DNA from: Novosphingobium sp.
GTDB lineage: Bacteria; Pseudomonadota; Alphaproteobacteria; Sphingomonadales; Sphingomonadaceae
Reading direction: 5' to 3'
Assembly (NCBI RefSeq): GCF_020852455.1
Contig: NZ_JADZAT010000010.1
Coordinates: 62,001 to 126,000 of the forward strand
Length of the DNA: 64,000 bases
Notes under the pieces: model-generated
What the model saw: the letters and a program-made list of their open reading frames with translations, nothing else
What the model was told of the DNA's origin: nothing
The model's database searches: none
Translations under genes and position numbers: made by a program
Shown here: positions 1 through 8,112 of the stretch, piece after piece
Layout: each line of letters begins with the position of its first letter
Position numbering within the stretch: the first letter of the stretch is position 1

Positions 1-347
1 TCTTTGGCGCTGAAGAGGCGCTCAAGGCCGGACTGGTGCGATCGGTCCACCCCCAGGGCGAACTGATCGACGCCGCGCGCGGCCTGGCGCGCGAGATTGC
101 CGAAAATACCTCGGCCATATCGGTGGCGATGACCCGCGCGATGCTGTGGCGGATTCCATCGGGCGATCACCCGATGGAAGCGCACAAGGTTGATAGCCGG
201 GCAATCTACCGCCTGTCGAAGGGCGCCGATGCAAAAGAAGGTGTGCAAAGCTTCCTTGAGAAGCGCGCGCCTGACTTTCCCCTACGGGTTTCAAGCGATA
301 TGCCCGATTTCTACCCGTGGTGGGGAGGGGAGCCGCCTTACAAATGA
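1..347 (+). CDS. enoyl-CoA hydratase/isomerase family protein, C-terminal end
   Basis: This is the 3' end of a gene entering from the left edge; the reading frame begins at base 3 (FGAEEALKAGLVRSV). That stretch resembles the region of crotonase-fold proteins that follows the active site, and the end of the protein carries the usual helical C-terminal tail with MTRAMLWR and a later SFLEKRAPDF segment. Crotonases hydrate or isomerise acyl-CoA thioesters, but the oxyanion-hole and catalytic parts lie outside the window, so the substrate cannot be judged. Its TGA overlaps the ATG of the downstream TetR gene (ATGA), which suggests co-transcription. Confidence 0.8.
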   Translation, partial: FGAEEALKAGLVRSVHPQGELIDAARGLAREIAENTSAISVAMTRAMLWRIPSGDHPMEAHKVDSRAIYRLSKGADAKEGVQSFLEKRAPDFPLRVSSDMPDFYPWWGGEPPYK

Positions 348-982
348 GCACTGTGACGCGAGAAGTGGCGAGCGAAGCGCCGCCGGGCGCGCGCGAGCAA
401 TTGCTGCAGACCGCGTCCGACATCATGCGCGAAGGCGATATCGTCGACATTTCGCTGTCAGAACTGTCGCTGCGTTCGGGGCTCAATTCGGCACTGGTGA
501 AGTACTACTTCGGCAACAAGGCCGGGCTGATGAAGGCCCTGCTCGATCGCGACATGGAAGGGATCATCCACGCGGTCGATGCCCTGATGGCCAAGGACAT
601 GCCGCCCGAAGTGCGGCTGCGGCGGCACATCGGGGCGGTGGTCGATACCTATTACAAGACCCCCTATCTCAACCGCCTGCTGATGCGGCTGGTGCGTGAA
701 AGCGATCCCGATGAAGCCCACCGGATCGCCGATTCCTATCTGACCCCGCTCAGCCGCGCCTATGACAAGCTGATCGCCGATGGGGTGAAGCGCGGTGTGT
801 TCCGCAATGTCGATCCGCAGATGTTCTATTTCACCACCACCGGCGCTGCCGACCGGTTCTTTGCCTCCCGTCTGGTGCTCAAGCACTGCTACGATACCGA
901 TACCCTGACCGAAGAATTGCGCGATCGCTATCGTGAGCATTGCATCGACTTCATCATGGCCGGTATCCTCGCTCACCAATGA
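344..982 (+). CDS. TetR family transcriptional regulator
   Basis: The 212-residue protein has an N-terminal helix-turn-helix of TetR type: an ISLSELSLRSGLNSALVKYYF stretch is followed by NKAGLMKALL, the usual last helix of the domain. The remainder is a helical ligand-binding half without recognisable identity. The start at 344 is preferred over an in-frame codon at 317 because it gives the ATGA overlap with the preceding hydratase and places the HTH at the normal distance from the N-terminus. Translational coupling to an acyl-CoA enzyme suggests control of fatty-acid or acyl-CoA metabolism, but this is inference. The stop overlaps the start of the phosphorylase gene at 979. Confidence 0.85.
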   Translation: MSTVTREVASEAPPGAREQLLQTASDIMREGDIVDISLSELSLRSGLNSALVKYYFGNKAGLMKALLDRDMEGIIHAVDALMAKDMPPEVRLRRHIGAVVDTYYKTPYLNRLLMRLVRESDPDEAHRIADSYLTPLSRAYDKLIADGVKRGVFRNVDPQMFYFTTTGAADRFFASRLVLKHCYDTDTLTEELRDRYREHCIDFIMAGILAHQ

Positions 983-1863
983 GCGAAATATCTGACAGCG
1001 GCACCTGGCACATCGGGGTTATCGGCGGTTCCGGCCTGGCGTCCGGGATCGGGTTGGACAGTGCCCAGGAGATCGAGGTTGCCAGCCCGTTCGGCCTGCC
1101 ATCGGCGGCGGTAACCACCGGAACGCTTGAAGGGGTCCGCTTCACCTTCCTGCCGCGCCACGGTAGCGGCCATGCCGTGCCGCCCTCGGCAGTCAACTAC
1201 CGTGCCAATATCGATGTGCTCAAGCGGTGCGGGGTCAGTGATGTGATCGCGCTTTCGGCGATCGGCTCGCTCAATCCGGGCATGGCACCCGGGCATTTCG
1301 TTGCGGTTGACCAGTTTATCGATCGCACGACCGGGCGCGAGAACAGTTTCTTCGGACCCGGCCTGGTTGCCCATGTCAGTCTGGCCGATCCGATTTGTCC
1401 GCGTCTGCGTGCCGGACTGGTATCGGCGGTGGCCGAGGATGAGGCCAAGATCCACGATGGCGGCTGCTATGTCGCGATCGAGGGACCACAGTTCTCGACC
1501 CGGGCCGAAAGCAAGCTCTACCGCAAATGGGGTGCGGATGTGATCGGGATGACCGCCATGCCCGAAGCGCGCCTCGCCCGCGAAGCTGAACTGCCCTATG
1601 CCCTGCTGGGCATGGTGACCGACTATGACAGTTGGCGCGAAGGCGACGAAGCCGACGTTGGCGAGATTATGGCGGTGATGAAGCGCAATGTCGATCTGGC
1701 CGCCAAGGTGGTGCGCGCTTTCGCCCGCGCCTTGCCCAAGGCGCGCAGCGCCAGCCCGATCGACCATGCGCTTGAACATGCGATCATGACTGCACCCACC
1801 GCGCGTGATCCCGCGCTGGTAGCGAAATTGCAGGCCGTGGCAGGGCGGGTGCTGGGTGGCTGA
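979..1863 (+). CDS. mtnP: S-methyl-5'-thioadenosine phosphorylase
   Basis: The enzyme phosphorolyses methylthioadenosine to adenine and methylthioribose-1-phosphate in methionine salvage. The 294-residue protein opens with IGVIGGSGL, the phosphate-binding start of the MTAP/PNP-II family. It continues with a LPRHGSGHAVPPSAVNYRAN block, the EGPQFSTRAESK segment, and GMTAMPEARLA followed by TDYDSW, the aspartate motif that favours an adenine rather than a guanine base. Length fits the trimeric MTAP family. It starts inside the TetR stop (ATGA) and its own end overlaps the GTG start of the next gene by 8 bases, so the three genes form one tight cluster. Confidence 0.93.
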   Translation: MSEISDSGTWHIGVIGGSGLASGIGLDSAQEIEVASPFGLPSAAVTTGTLEGVRFTFLPRHGSGHAVPPSAVNYRANIDVLKRCGVSDVIALSAIGSLNPGMAPGHFVAVDQFIDRTTGRENSFFGPGLVAHVSLADPICPRLRAGLVSAVAEDEAKIHDGGCYVAIEGPQFSTRAESKLYRKWGADVIGMTAMPEARLAREAELPYALLGMVTDYDSWREGDEADVGEIMAVMKRNVDLAAKVVRAFARALPKARSASPIDHALEHAIMTAPTARDPALVAKLQAVAGRVLGG

Positions 1864-2470
1864 AGCGGTGCTCTATGACTGGCCGCGCAGTTCGGCGGCC
1901 TATCGGGTGCGGATTGCGCTGAACCTGAAGGGCCTGGCTTTTCGCACTGTGCCGATCGATCTGCGGGTGGGCCAGCAGGGCAGCGCGGAATTCACCGCGC
2001 TCAATCCGCAAGGGCTGGTGCCGGCGCTGGCGATCGATGGCCACCTGCTGACCCAGAGCCTGGCGATCATCGACTACCTTGACCGGACCCGCCCCGAACC
2101 GGCGTTGCTGCCAGCCGATCCCGCCGCGCGTGCCGCCGCGCTCGCCCTGGCGTTGGTGATTGCTGCGGATACCCATCCGATCCAGAACCTGCGGGTGATG
2201 AACCGGCTGAAAAGCCAGTTTGGCGCTGATGACGCCGCGACCTACGAATGGAACCGGCACTGGATCGGCAACGGCTTTGCCGCGCTGGAAGCTCAGGCTC
2301 CGGAACAAGGCCTGTTTGGCGGGGCAGCGCCAAATCTGGTCGATATCTGCCTGGTCCCGCAGATGGCCAATGCCCGCCGGTTTGAGCTGCCGCTTGATCC
2401 CTACCCGAAGCTGGTGCGGATCGATGCCGCCCTGCGCGAACATCCCGCCTTTGCGGCCGCCGCACCTTAG
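1856..2470 (+). CDS. maiA: maleylacetoacetate isomerase (zeta-class glutathione S-transferase)
   Basis: The 204-residue GST-fold protein carries the zeta-class signature SSAAYRVRIALNLKG near the N-terminus; the equivalent Ser-Ser binds and activates glutathione. A QSLAIIDYLDRTRP block follows in the thioredoxin half, and PNLVDICLVPQMANARRF lies in the C-terminal helical half. Zeta GSTs isomerise maleylacetoacetate to fumarylacetoacetate in homogentisate degradation, and the hydrolase for that product lies just downstream at 3003. The start is a GTG inside the end of mtnP. An intervening MarR gene suggests the isomerase may be read from the upstream cluster rather than from the hydrolase promoter. 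Confidence 0.9.
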   Translation: MAEAVLYDWPRSSAAYRVRIALNLKGLAFRTVPIDLRVGQQGSAEFTALNPQGLVPALAIDGHLLTQSLAIIDYLDRTRPEPALLPADPAARAAALALALVIAADTHPIQNLRVMNRLKSQFGADDAATYEWNRHWIGNGFAALEAQAPEQGLFGGAAPNLVDICLVPQMANARRFELPLDPYPKLVRIDAALREHPAFAAAAP

Positions 2471-2522
2471 AACCTGCGAAAATTGACCTTTGCCATTGCG
2501 CTTTGCCACGCGGCCACTTAGC
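2471..2522. other. intergenic gap upstream of the MarR operator
   Basis: This short spacer between maiA and the MarR gene ends in the inverted repeat listed separately. A promoter for the MarR-fahA unit must lie here if that unit is separately transcribed; no strong -35/-10 pair was evident by eye. Confidence 0.4.
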
Positions 2523-2548
2523 GAACTGGTTGCAACAGGAACCAGTTC
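2523..2548 (+). promoter_or_regulatory. probable MarR operator overlapping the ribosome binding site
   Basis: GAACTGGTT at 2523-2531 and AACCAGTTC at 2540-2548 form a perfect 9-bp inverted repeat with an 8-base spacer. The right arm abuts the ATG of the MarR gene, and the repeat covers the AGGA Shine-Dalgarno at 2537-2540. MarR proteins bind palindromes of this size, commonly in front of their own gene, so autoregulation of the MarR-fahA unit is the likely role. Confidence 0.75.
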
Positions 2549-2998
2549 ATGAGCGCCAAGTCTGCCCGCCTTGTCGATTTTCTGCCCTATCTGCTCTCGA
2601 TCACTTCCAACGCGGTGAGTGACCGGATCGCGGCGGAGTATTCATCGCGTTTCGGGCTCAAGATTCCAGAATGGCGGGTGATGGCAGTGCTGGGTGACAG
2701 CGGTGCGCACACCCAGCGTGAACTGGTCGGGGCCACCCGGATGGACAAGGTGGCGGTCAACCGCGCCTGCAAGGTGTTGGAAGAACGCGGTCTGATCGCG
2801 CGCAGCCCCAACATGCGTGACGGGCGATCGCATCATCTTGAACTGACCGCGACGGGCCGCGAGGTCCACGGCGCGATCATGCCGATCGCACTTAAGATGG
2901 AAGAGCATCTGTTTTCCGGGCTGAGCGCGCCCGAACGCAAGACTTTCAAGGACCTGCTGCAGCGTATCCGCGAGCAGGCTGGCGAGAAGGAACCATGA
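2549..2998 (+). CDS. MarR family transcriptional regulator
   Basis: The 149-residue protein has MarR architecture: an N-terminal dimerisation helix (VDFLPYLLSITSNAVS), the winged-helix core IPEWRVMAVLGD followed by HTQRELVGATRMDKVAVNRA as recognition region, and the wing ARSPNMRDGRSHHLELT with the conserved D-x-R. It stands 4 bases before fumarylacetoacetase and is preceded by a perfect palindrome, so it probably represses itself and fahA and is released by a tyrosine-pathway aromatic. Homogentisate genes in Pseudomonas are controlled by an IclR-type repressor (HmgR), so a MarR in this place is a different solution. The ligand is unknown. Confidence 0.88.
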   Translation: MSAKSARLVDFLPYLLSITSNAVSDRIAAEYSSRFGLKIPEWRVMAVLGDSGAHTQRELVGATRMDKVAVNRACKVLEERGLIARSPNMRDGRSHHLELTATGREVHGAIMPIALKMEEHLFSGLSAPERKTFKDLLQRIREQAGEKEP

Positions 2999-3002
2999 CC
3001 AT

Positions 3003-4010
3003 ATGAAACTGGCATCTTTGCCCCACGGCCGCGACGGGCGGCTGGTTCTCGTTTCCAGAGATCTCGCCTGGTATGCCCCGGCCGATCACCTGGTGCCCAC
3101 CCTGCAGGCCGCGCTGGATGACTGGGACCGGCACGCGCCGGTGCTTGAGGCGCTGGCGACCGAACTGGAACACGGTGCGATCCCGCGTGAACGCTTTCAC
3201 GAACGCGAAGTCGCCGCGCCGCTGCCACGCGCCTACCAGTGGGCCGATGGTTCGGCCTACGTCAACCACGTCGAACTGGTGCGCAAGGCGCGCGGCGCCG
3301 AACTGCCGGACAGCTTCTGGCACGATCCGCTGATGTACCAGGGCGGCAGCGATGACCTGCGCGGGCCGCGTGAGCCGATCACGCTGGCCGATGAAGCCTG
3401 GGGCTGCGACATGGAGGCCGAAATCTGCGTGGTGACCGGCGATGTTCCGCAAGGGGTTTCGGCCGGGGATGCACTGGATCATATCCGGCTGGTCGGACTG
3501 GTCAACGATGTCTCGCTGCGCAACCTGATCCCGGCCGAACTGGCCAAAGGCTTCGGTTTCGTCCAGTCAAAACCGGCCAGCCATTTCTCGCCGGTCTTTG
3601 TCACTCCTGAAGAACTGGGCGAGGCCTGGCAGGGCGGTCGGCTGAACCGCGTTCTAAGCGTTGACCTCAACGGTGAAGCCTTTGGCCGCGCCAATGCCGG
3701 CGAGGAATGCACGTTCGATTTCGGCACCCTGATCGCGCATCTGGCCAAGACCCGCCGGATCGGTGCGGGCTCGATCATCGGATCGGGTACGGTTTCCAAC
3801 CGCGATCCCGATGGCTCACCGGGGCGTCCGTGCGGTCAGGGCGGGCGGGGTTATTCCTGCATTGCCGAACAGCGCATGATCGAGACGATTGCCGGCGGCG
3901 CGGCCACAACCCCGTTCCTGCGCTTTGGTGATGTGGTGCGGATCGAGATGCGCGACGATCACGGCCACACCATCTTCGGCGCGATCGAAGGCACCGTCAC
4001 CCAGGCCTGA
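3003..4010 (+). CDS. fahA: fumarylacetoacetate hydrolase family protein, probable fumarylacetoacetase
   Basis: The enzyme splits fumarylacetoacetate into fumarate and acetoacetate as the last step of tyrosine catabolism. The 335-residue protein has the FAH fold, with QWADGSAYVNHVELVRKARG, the acidic metal ligands in DMEAEICVVTGDV, and NDVSLRNLIP followed by GFGFVQSKP. The glycine-rich GSGTVSNRDPDG segment is typical of the C-terminal half. AAGGA lies upstream of the ATG, and the start sits 4 bases after the MarR stop. With maiA 530 bases upstream the substrate assignment is well supported. A bidirectional terminator follows at 4016. Confidence 0.88.
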   Translation: MKLASLPHGRDGRLVLVSRDLAWYAPADHLVPTLQAALDDWDRHAPVLEALATELEHGAIPRERFHEREVAAPLPRAYQWADGSAYVNHVELVRKARGAELPDSFWHDPLMYQGGSDDLRGPREPITLADEAWGCDMEAEICVVTGDVPQGVSAGDALDHIRLVGLVNDVSLRNLIPAELAKGFGFVQSKPASHFSPVFVTPEELGEAWQGGRLNRVLSVDLNGEAFGRANAGEECTFDFGTLIAHLAKTRRIGAGSIIGSGTVSNRDPDGSPGRPCGQGGRGYSCIAEQRMIETIAGGAATTPFLRFGDVVRIEMRDDHGHTIFGAIEGTVTQA

Positions 4011-4015
4011 TACGC

Positions 4016-4048
4016 AAAGGCCGGCTCGGGGATCCCGAACCGGCCTTT
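4016..4048. terminator. bidirectional terminator between fahA and tadC
   Basis: AAAGGCCGG (4016-4024) pairs with CCGGCCTTT (4040-4048), and an inner CGGGGATCCCG extends the stem. A-runs and T-runs flank both sides, so the hairpin can serve the converging fahA and tadC transcripts. Confidence 0.8.
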
Positions 4049-4071
4049 GGTTGCCCCCAGGCAATTGAGCC

Positions 4072-5085
4072 TTACTTCTTGCCCGGACCACCGCCGCCAA
4101 AGGCATCGGCGATCGAACAGGCTGCCGGACCAAGGATCACGATGAACAGCACCGGCAGAATGAACAGGATCAGCGGCACGGTCATGATCGCGGGCAGGCG
4201 CGCGGCCTTTTCTTCGGCGCGCATCATGCGTTCGTTGCGGAATTCGGCCGACAGCACGCGCAGTGCGGAAGCCAGCGGCGTACCATAGCGTTCGGTCTGG
4301 ACCATGGTGGTGGTCACGCCCTTCACCGCTTCGAGATCGACGCGGTAGGCCAGATTTTCAAAGGCCATGCGGCGTTCGCCCAGGAAGGCGAGCTCGATCG
4401 CGGTCAGGGCGAATTCATCGCCCAGTTCGGGATAGGCCCGGCCCAGTTCGCGCGCCACGCGGTTGAAGCTGGCATCGACCGTCAAACCGGCTTCGGCGCA
4501 GATCACCAGCAAGTCGAGCGCATCGGGCAGGCCCTTGCGGATCGCGTCGGTGCGCTTGGAAATCAGGTTCTGGATGTAGACTTCCGGACCCTTGTAGCCA
4601 GCACCAACGGCTGCGGCGAAGGCCATCAGCTTTTTCATGCCGCCCCAGGTCGGGAAATAGTTGACGCCATAGATCATGAAGGCTGCAAACCCGCCCAGCA
4701 CAACGGGCAGCACCATGCGGGCGAAGATCACCACGATCCCCAGCTCTTTGCGGCGGATCCCGGCCTGGGCCAGTTTCTGCTGGATGATCTCAAGCTGGCT
4801 TTGCTGCAGCACCTTCAGCGAGGACAGCGTGTCCTTCATCTTGTCGGTGGCTTCGGTCTTGCGCACCAGGCTGGCGCGCTTTTTCGAGCCGCCGGTGATC
4901 AGCCCGGTCTTGAGCTGGTCGCGGCGGTCGTTGAGCGCCTTGACGCGCTTCTGCATCGGGTCACGGATGGTGACCGCAGTGTAGATCGCGAAGATCACAG
5001 CCAGTGCGGCGCAGAACGCCAGGATCGTACCGACCCAGATGACGTCGATGCCGAGGAGCGTAGGTCCGGGCGGATTGGTAGGCAT
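4072..5085 (-). CDS. tadC: Flp/Tad pilus inner-membrane platform protein TadC
   Basis: The 337-residue protein belongs to the type II secretion F (GspF/TadC) family: an N-terminal membrane segment (IWVGTILAFCAALAVIFAIY), a cytoplasmic helical part, two central hydrophobic segments, then the T2SSF domain with LPDALDLLVICAEAGL and a final membrane hairpin (PLILFILPVLFIVILGP). TadB and TadC form the membrane platform that a secretion ATPase drives during Flp pilus assembly. The start at 5085 (MPTNPPGPTLLG) is chosen over an upstream codon that would run into tadB. It is the last gene of the minus-strand operon and is followed by a terminator. Confidence 0.9.
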   Translation of the reverse strand: MPTNPPGPTLLGIDVIWVGTILAFCAALAVIFAIYTAVTIRDPMQKRVKALNDRRDQLKTGLITGGSKKRASLVRKTEATDKMKDTLSSLKVLQQSQLEIIQQKLAQAGIRRKELGIVVIFARMVLPVVLGGFAAFMIYGVNYFPTWGGMKKLMAFAAAVGAGYKGPEVYIQNLISKRTDAIRKGLPDALDLLVICAEAGLTVDASFNRVARELGRAYPELGDEFALTAIELAFLGERRMAFENLAYRVDLEAVKGVTTTMVQTERYGTPLASALRVLSAEFRNERMMRAEEKAARLPAIMTVPLILFILPVLFIVILGPAACSIADAFGGGGPGKK

Positions 5086-5105
5086 GATTGTCCGGTTCCC
5101 CTGAC

Positions 5106-6077
5106 TCAGATCTCGAAGCTGACCATTTTGGCCATGATGAAGGCGCCGATCGACATCCATACCAGGCCGCCAAGCCCGGTGACGATCAGACGGTCGTCGG
5201 TGAAGAAGCCACCCAGATACTTGGGGTTGATCCAGTAGATCATCCCGAAGACGATGAACGGCAGCGAGCCGACGATGTAGGCCGAAGCCTTGGATTCAGA
5301 GCTCATCGCGCGGATCTTGAGCTTCATCTGCGCGCGTTTGCGCAGCACGTCGGCAAGGTTCGACAGCGTTTCGGCGAGGTTACCCCCGGTTTCGCGCTGG
5401 ATCGCCAGAGTGATGCAGAAGAAGCTGAATTCAGGCGTGTTGAGCCGGTCGGCGGTTTCCTGGAGGGCGTCCTCCATGGTCTTGCCGATCTTGATGCGTT
5501 CGGTCACCAGCTTGAATTCCTCACCCACCGGGCCAGGAACTTCGGTTGCCACCACGCCCAGCGTTTCGGTTACCGGCAGACCTGAGCGCAGGCCGCGAAC
5601 CAGCAGTTCGATCGCATCGGGAAACTTGGTGGTGAAGGCGTTGTTGCGCTTCTTGATGAAGAAGCCGACCACCGCGTGAGGCAGCCCGGCACCGGCAATC
5701 AGGCCAACGCCAAGCGAGAGCAGCGCGGCCCCCGTCTTGAGGAACATGATGATGGTAACCGCCAGCGCCAGACCGGCCGAGGCATAGGCATATTGCGCCA
5801 GTGTCCAGCTTTTGCCGGAACGGTGCAGCCTGAGCGCCAGCGCCGCGATCCGGGATTCCGAACCGGCGATCTGGTGCATCTTGGGCTTGCGGGCGGCGAC
5901 CGCCTTCTTGAGCTGCGCTTCGACCCGGTCGACCGTGCTGTCGGAATGGCGATAGCGCACGGCCTGGAGCCGGCGCGTGCCTTCCTTGGCCGCCGACGGG
6001 CCCGCGAAGGCCAGATAGCCCAGGACCATGAAGCTCATCAGGCCCATGGCAATCAGCAGGAGCTGGACAATGCTCAT
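5106..6077 (-). CDS. tadB: Flp/Tad pilus inner-membrane platform protein TadB
   Basis: The 323-residue GspF-family protein opens with a membrane helix (IVQLLLIAMGLMSFMVLGYL), has two central hydrophobic stretches around residues 90-145, and then a T2SSF domain with FPDAIELLVRGLRSGLPV and the QRETGGNLAETLSNLADVLR helix; a C-terminal membrane pair ends the protein. It partners TadC, whose gene starts 20 bases further on. In most tad operons the CpaF/TadA ATPase gene sits immediately upstream of tadB. Here the upstream gene is cpaE, only 69 bases away, so that ATPase is missing from its usual place. Confidence 0.9.
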   Translation of the reverse strand: MSIVQLLLIAMGLMSFMVLGYLAFAGPSAAKEGTRRLQAVRYRHSDSTVDRVEAQLKKAVAARKPKMHQIAGSESRIAALALRLHRSGKSWTLAQYAYASAGLALAVTIIMFLKTGAALLSLGVGLIAGAGLPHAVVGFFIKKRNNAFTTKFPDAIELLVRGLRSGLPVTETLGVVATEVPGPVGEEFKLVTERIKIGKTMEDALQETADRLNTPEFSFFCITLAIQRETGGNLAETLSNLADVLRKRAQMKLKIRAMSSESKASAYIVGSLPFIVFGMIYWINPKYLGGFFTDDRLIVTGLGGLVWMSIGAFIMAKMVSFEI

Positions 6078-6146
6078 CCGCGCTACTCGCCTTCCGTTGC
6101 GGGGTGGCCCGCCGCATTGCGGCGGGTCCCGGTTTCACTCACGCGC

Positions 6147-7439
6147 TCAGGCCTGGGCCGGAGCGGGCACTTCCTTGGCCTTCTTGCTGCCCGACAGCAT
6201 CGACTTGAGGTCGAACTTGCCCAGCAACGAGCTCTTTGGCTTGATCGCCGCGTCGATCACTTCGCCGTCACCGACGTTCATGATCGACTTGGCGATGTCG
6301 CGGATCGCGACCCCGGCCTTGGCCGAGCGGTTGGCGTCGGCAAAGGTCTGGCCCAGCTTGGCAGCATTGGTCGCGGCCTTGACGTCGTACGGGATCGTGA
6401 AATTGATCTTGCGTTCGATCGAGGCTTCGAAGTCGGCCTTGCTGATTTCCGCGACACCCGGCTGAACCTTGTTCGCGATGACCAGCGGCTGGACATGGGC
6501 GGCGTTGCTCTTGAGCCACGACAGGATGCGGATCGCGTCGCGCGCCGAAGCGAGCGTCATTTCCACCACCACCAGCACCACGTTCACGTCGGCCAGCAGG
6601 TTGGGGAAGTTGATCAGCATGTTGCGCGGCAGATCGATCACCGTCATCTCGAACGCCTGGCGGAATTCTTCCTCAAGCTGGATGAAGGCGGCGCCATCGG
6701 TCATCAGCGGCGAATTCATTGGCGCTTCGGCCGAAAGGATCGCCAGGTGATCGTTGGCGCGGATCATCGCACGTTCAATGAACAGTCCGTCGATACGGCC
6801 CGGATTCTCGATCGCGTCGGTCAGGCCGCGGCCCGGCTCGAGGTCGAGCGCGAGCGCGCCGGTGCCGAAGTGCACATCAAGGTCGAGCAGAGCAGTCGGG
6901 CTCTTTTCGTCCGAGCTGAACAGCCAGGCCAGCGAAGTGGCGATGGTCGAAGCACCAACCCCGCCGCGCGTACCGATGACCGCAGTCGAGATATGCTTTT
7001 TGGCCACTGCCGGATCGTGCGACTTGGGATTCGCAAAGACCGCCTGGGCGTTGACCAGGGCATCGCGCACCTGGCTGGGCGAAAGCGGCTTGAGCAGGTA
7101 GTCGTGGATCCCGCTGGCCAGAAGGTCGCGGTACAGGCGCACGTCGTTGACCTGGCCGATCGCCACCACCACCGTGCCGGGTTCGCAAACCTCGGCCAGG
7201 GCGTTGATATCGTTCAGCGGATCGCCGCTTTCCGACAGGTCGACCATCAGGATGTTGGGGCTGGCCGAGATCGAGAGTGACTGCACGGCGTTGCGCAGGC
7301 CACCCTTGTTGCACTTCTCGGGCTGCCAGCCCATTTCGATCACGACCGGGCGCAGCACATCGAGTGCGGCATCGTCGCAGATGAAGGCGGCAAACGGATC
7401 GCGGTTGCCCTGCACGCCAGGTTTCCAAGGAGCATTCAT
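6147..7439 (-). CDS. cpaE: Tad pilus assembly protein CpaE (MinD/ParA-like ATPase with receiver-like N-terminus)
   Basis: The 430-residue protein has two parts. Residues about 15-135 are receiver-like (NILMVDLSES, then DYLLKPLSPSQVRDALVNA). Residues about 150-390 form a SIMIBI ATPase with the deviant P-loop GTRGGVGASTIA, ALLDLDVHFG as switch region and VIDLPRN as Walker-B-like strand. CpaE proteins place the pilus machine at the cell pole or membrane. The C-terminal tail is basic and repetitive (KAKEVPAPAQA). It starts 3 bases after the cpaD stop. The first domain lacks the full set of phospho-acceptor acidic residues, as is usual in this family. Confidence 0.92.
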   Translation of the reverse strand: MNAPWKPGVQGNRDPFAAFICDDAALDVLRPVVIEMGWQPEKCNKGGLRNAVQSLSISASPNILMVDLSESGDPLNDINALAEVCEPGTVVVAIGQVNDVRLYRDLLASGIHDYLLKPLSPSQVRDALVNAQAVFANPKSHDPAVAKKHISTAVIGTRGGVGASTIATSLAWLFSSDEKSPTALLDLDVHFGTGALALDLEPGRGLTDAIENPGRIDGLFIERAMIRANDHLAILSAEAPMNSPLMTDGAAFIQLEEEFRQAFEMTVIDLPRNMLINFPNLLADVNVVLVVVEMTLASARDAIRILSWLKSNAAHVQPLVIANKVQPGVAEISKADFEASIERKINFTIPYDVKAATNAAKLGQTFADANRSAKAGVAIRDIAKSIMNVGDGEVIDAAIKPKSSLLGKFDLKSMLSGSKKAKEVPAPAQA

Positions 7440-7442
7440 GGC

Positions 7443-8099
7443 TTACTTCCCACTCTGCGACGATTGTTCTTTGAGGCCCTTCTGGCCTGACGGCGGAGCT
7501 TCGCGATAGGTGTCGATGGCCTTGGTCGAGCTCATGACCGTGGTCACGCCGCTGCCGCTGGCACCCTTGAGCAGGTGCTGCGGATCAGCGACCATTGCAG
7601 CCATGTTCGAATTGACCGCGCAGCCATAGCTGGCGTTGGTGCCATTGGTCAGGTTGGCGTCCGAATTCTGCGACCAGTCGGGGCAACCCGGAACGGTGGC
7701 GCTCGAACGGGTCACGACCACGCGGACAGTACCCGGCGATACATCACCCGGCGTCACCGGCGCATCGTCGTTGACCAGCATGCCGTACTTGCCGGCAACG
7801 CCTTCAACCGCGGCGCGGGCACCGGCACTTTTCATCGGATCGTCAATATAGATCCGGTCGCCGTAACGCAGCGCCATGGCATCGAACCAGCCAGCCAGAC
7901 GGCGCTGTTCGGGGATCGAGACGCCACCCGGGCCAGCCGAAATGTCGAGCGTGTAGCTGGTGGTCGAAACTACCGGCTGGTGCACGCTGTCGAGGCTGCG
8001 ATTGCTGGGGAAGCCACCGCCGCCGCAGCCGCCAAGCGCGAGTGCCAGCGAAAGGGTAAGGGCCGAAGCCAGCGCTTTGCGAGACTTGAGAATACGCAT
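7443..8099 (-). CDS. cpaD: Tad pilus lipoprotein CpaD
   Basis: The 218-residue protein begins with a lipoprotein signal (SALTLSLALALGGC, lipobox LGGC at residues 22-25). The mature part holds a GVSIPEQRRLAGWFDAMALRYGDR helix resembling OmpA-like or CpaD domains, followed by CPDWSQNSDANLTN and NMAAMVADPQHLL, which are hallmark stretches of alphaproteobacterial CpaD. The protein probably acts in the periplasm at the outer membrane as a pilotin or accessory for the CpaC secretin, whose gene lies immediately upstream. Confidence 0.88.
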   Translation of the reverse strand: MRILKSRKALASALTLSLALALGGCGGGGFPSNRSLDSVHQPVVSTTSYTLDISAGPGGVSIPEQRRLAGWFDAMALRYGDRIYIDDPMKSAGARAAVEGVAGKYGMLVNDDAPVTPGDVSPGTVRVVVTRSSATVPGCPDWSQNSDANLTNGTNASYGCAVNSNMAAMVADPQHLLKGASGSGVTTVMSSTKAIDTYREAPPSGQKGLKEQSSQSGK

Positions 8100-8112
8100 G
8101 GTTGGTCCTTCC

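Noticed and set aside
6078..6146. A hidden or frameshifted cpaF remnant between cpaE and tadB
   Set aside because: The 69 bases hold only a GC-rich spacer; there is no room for even a P-loop fragment, and none was found in other frames.
5676..7280. A 534-codon open frame on the plus strand opposite tadB and cpaE
   Set aside because: It is antisense to two well-supported pilus genes, has Arg/Gln/His-rich composition typical of the reverse frame of GC-rich coding DNA, and shows no motif.
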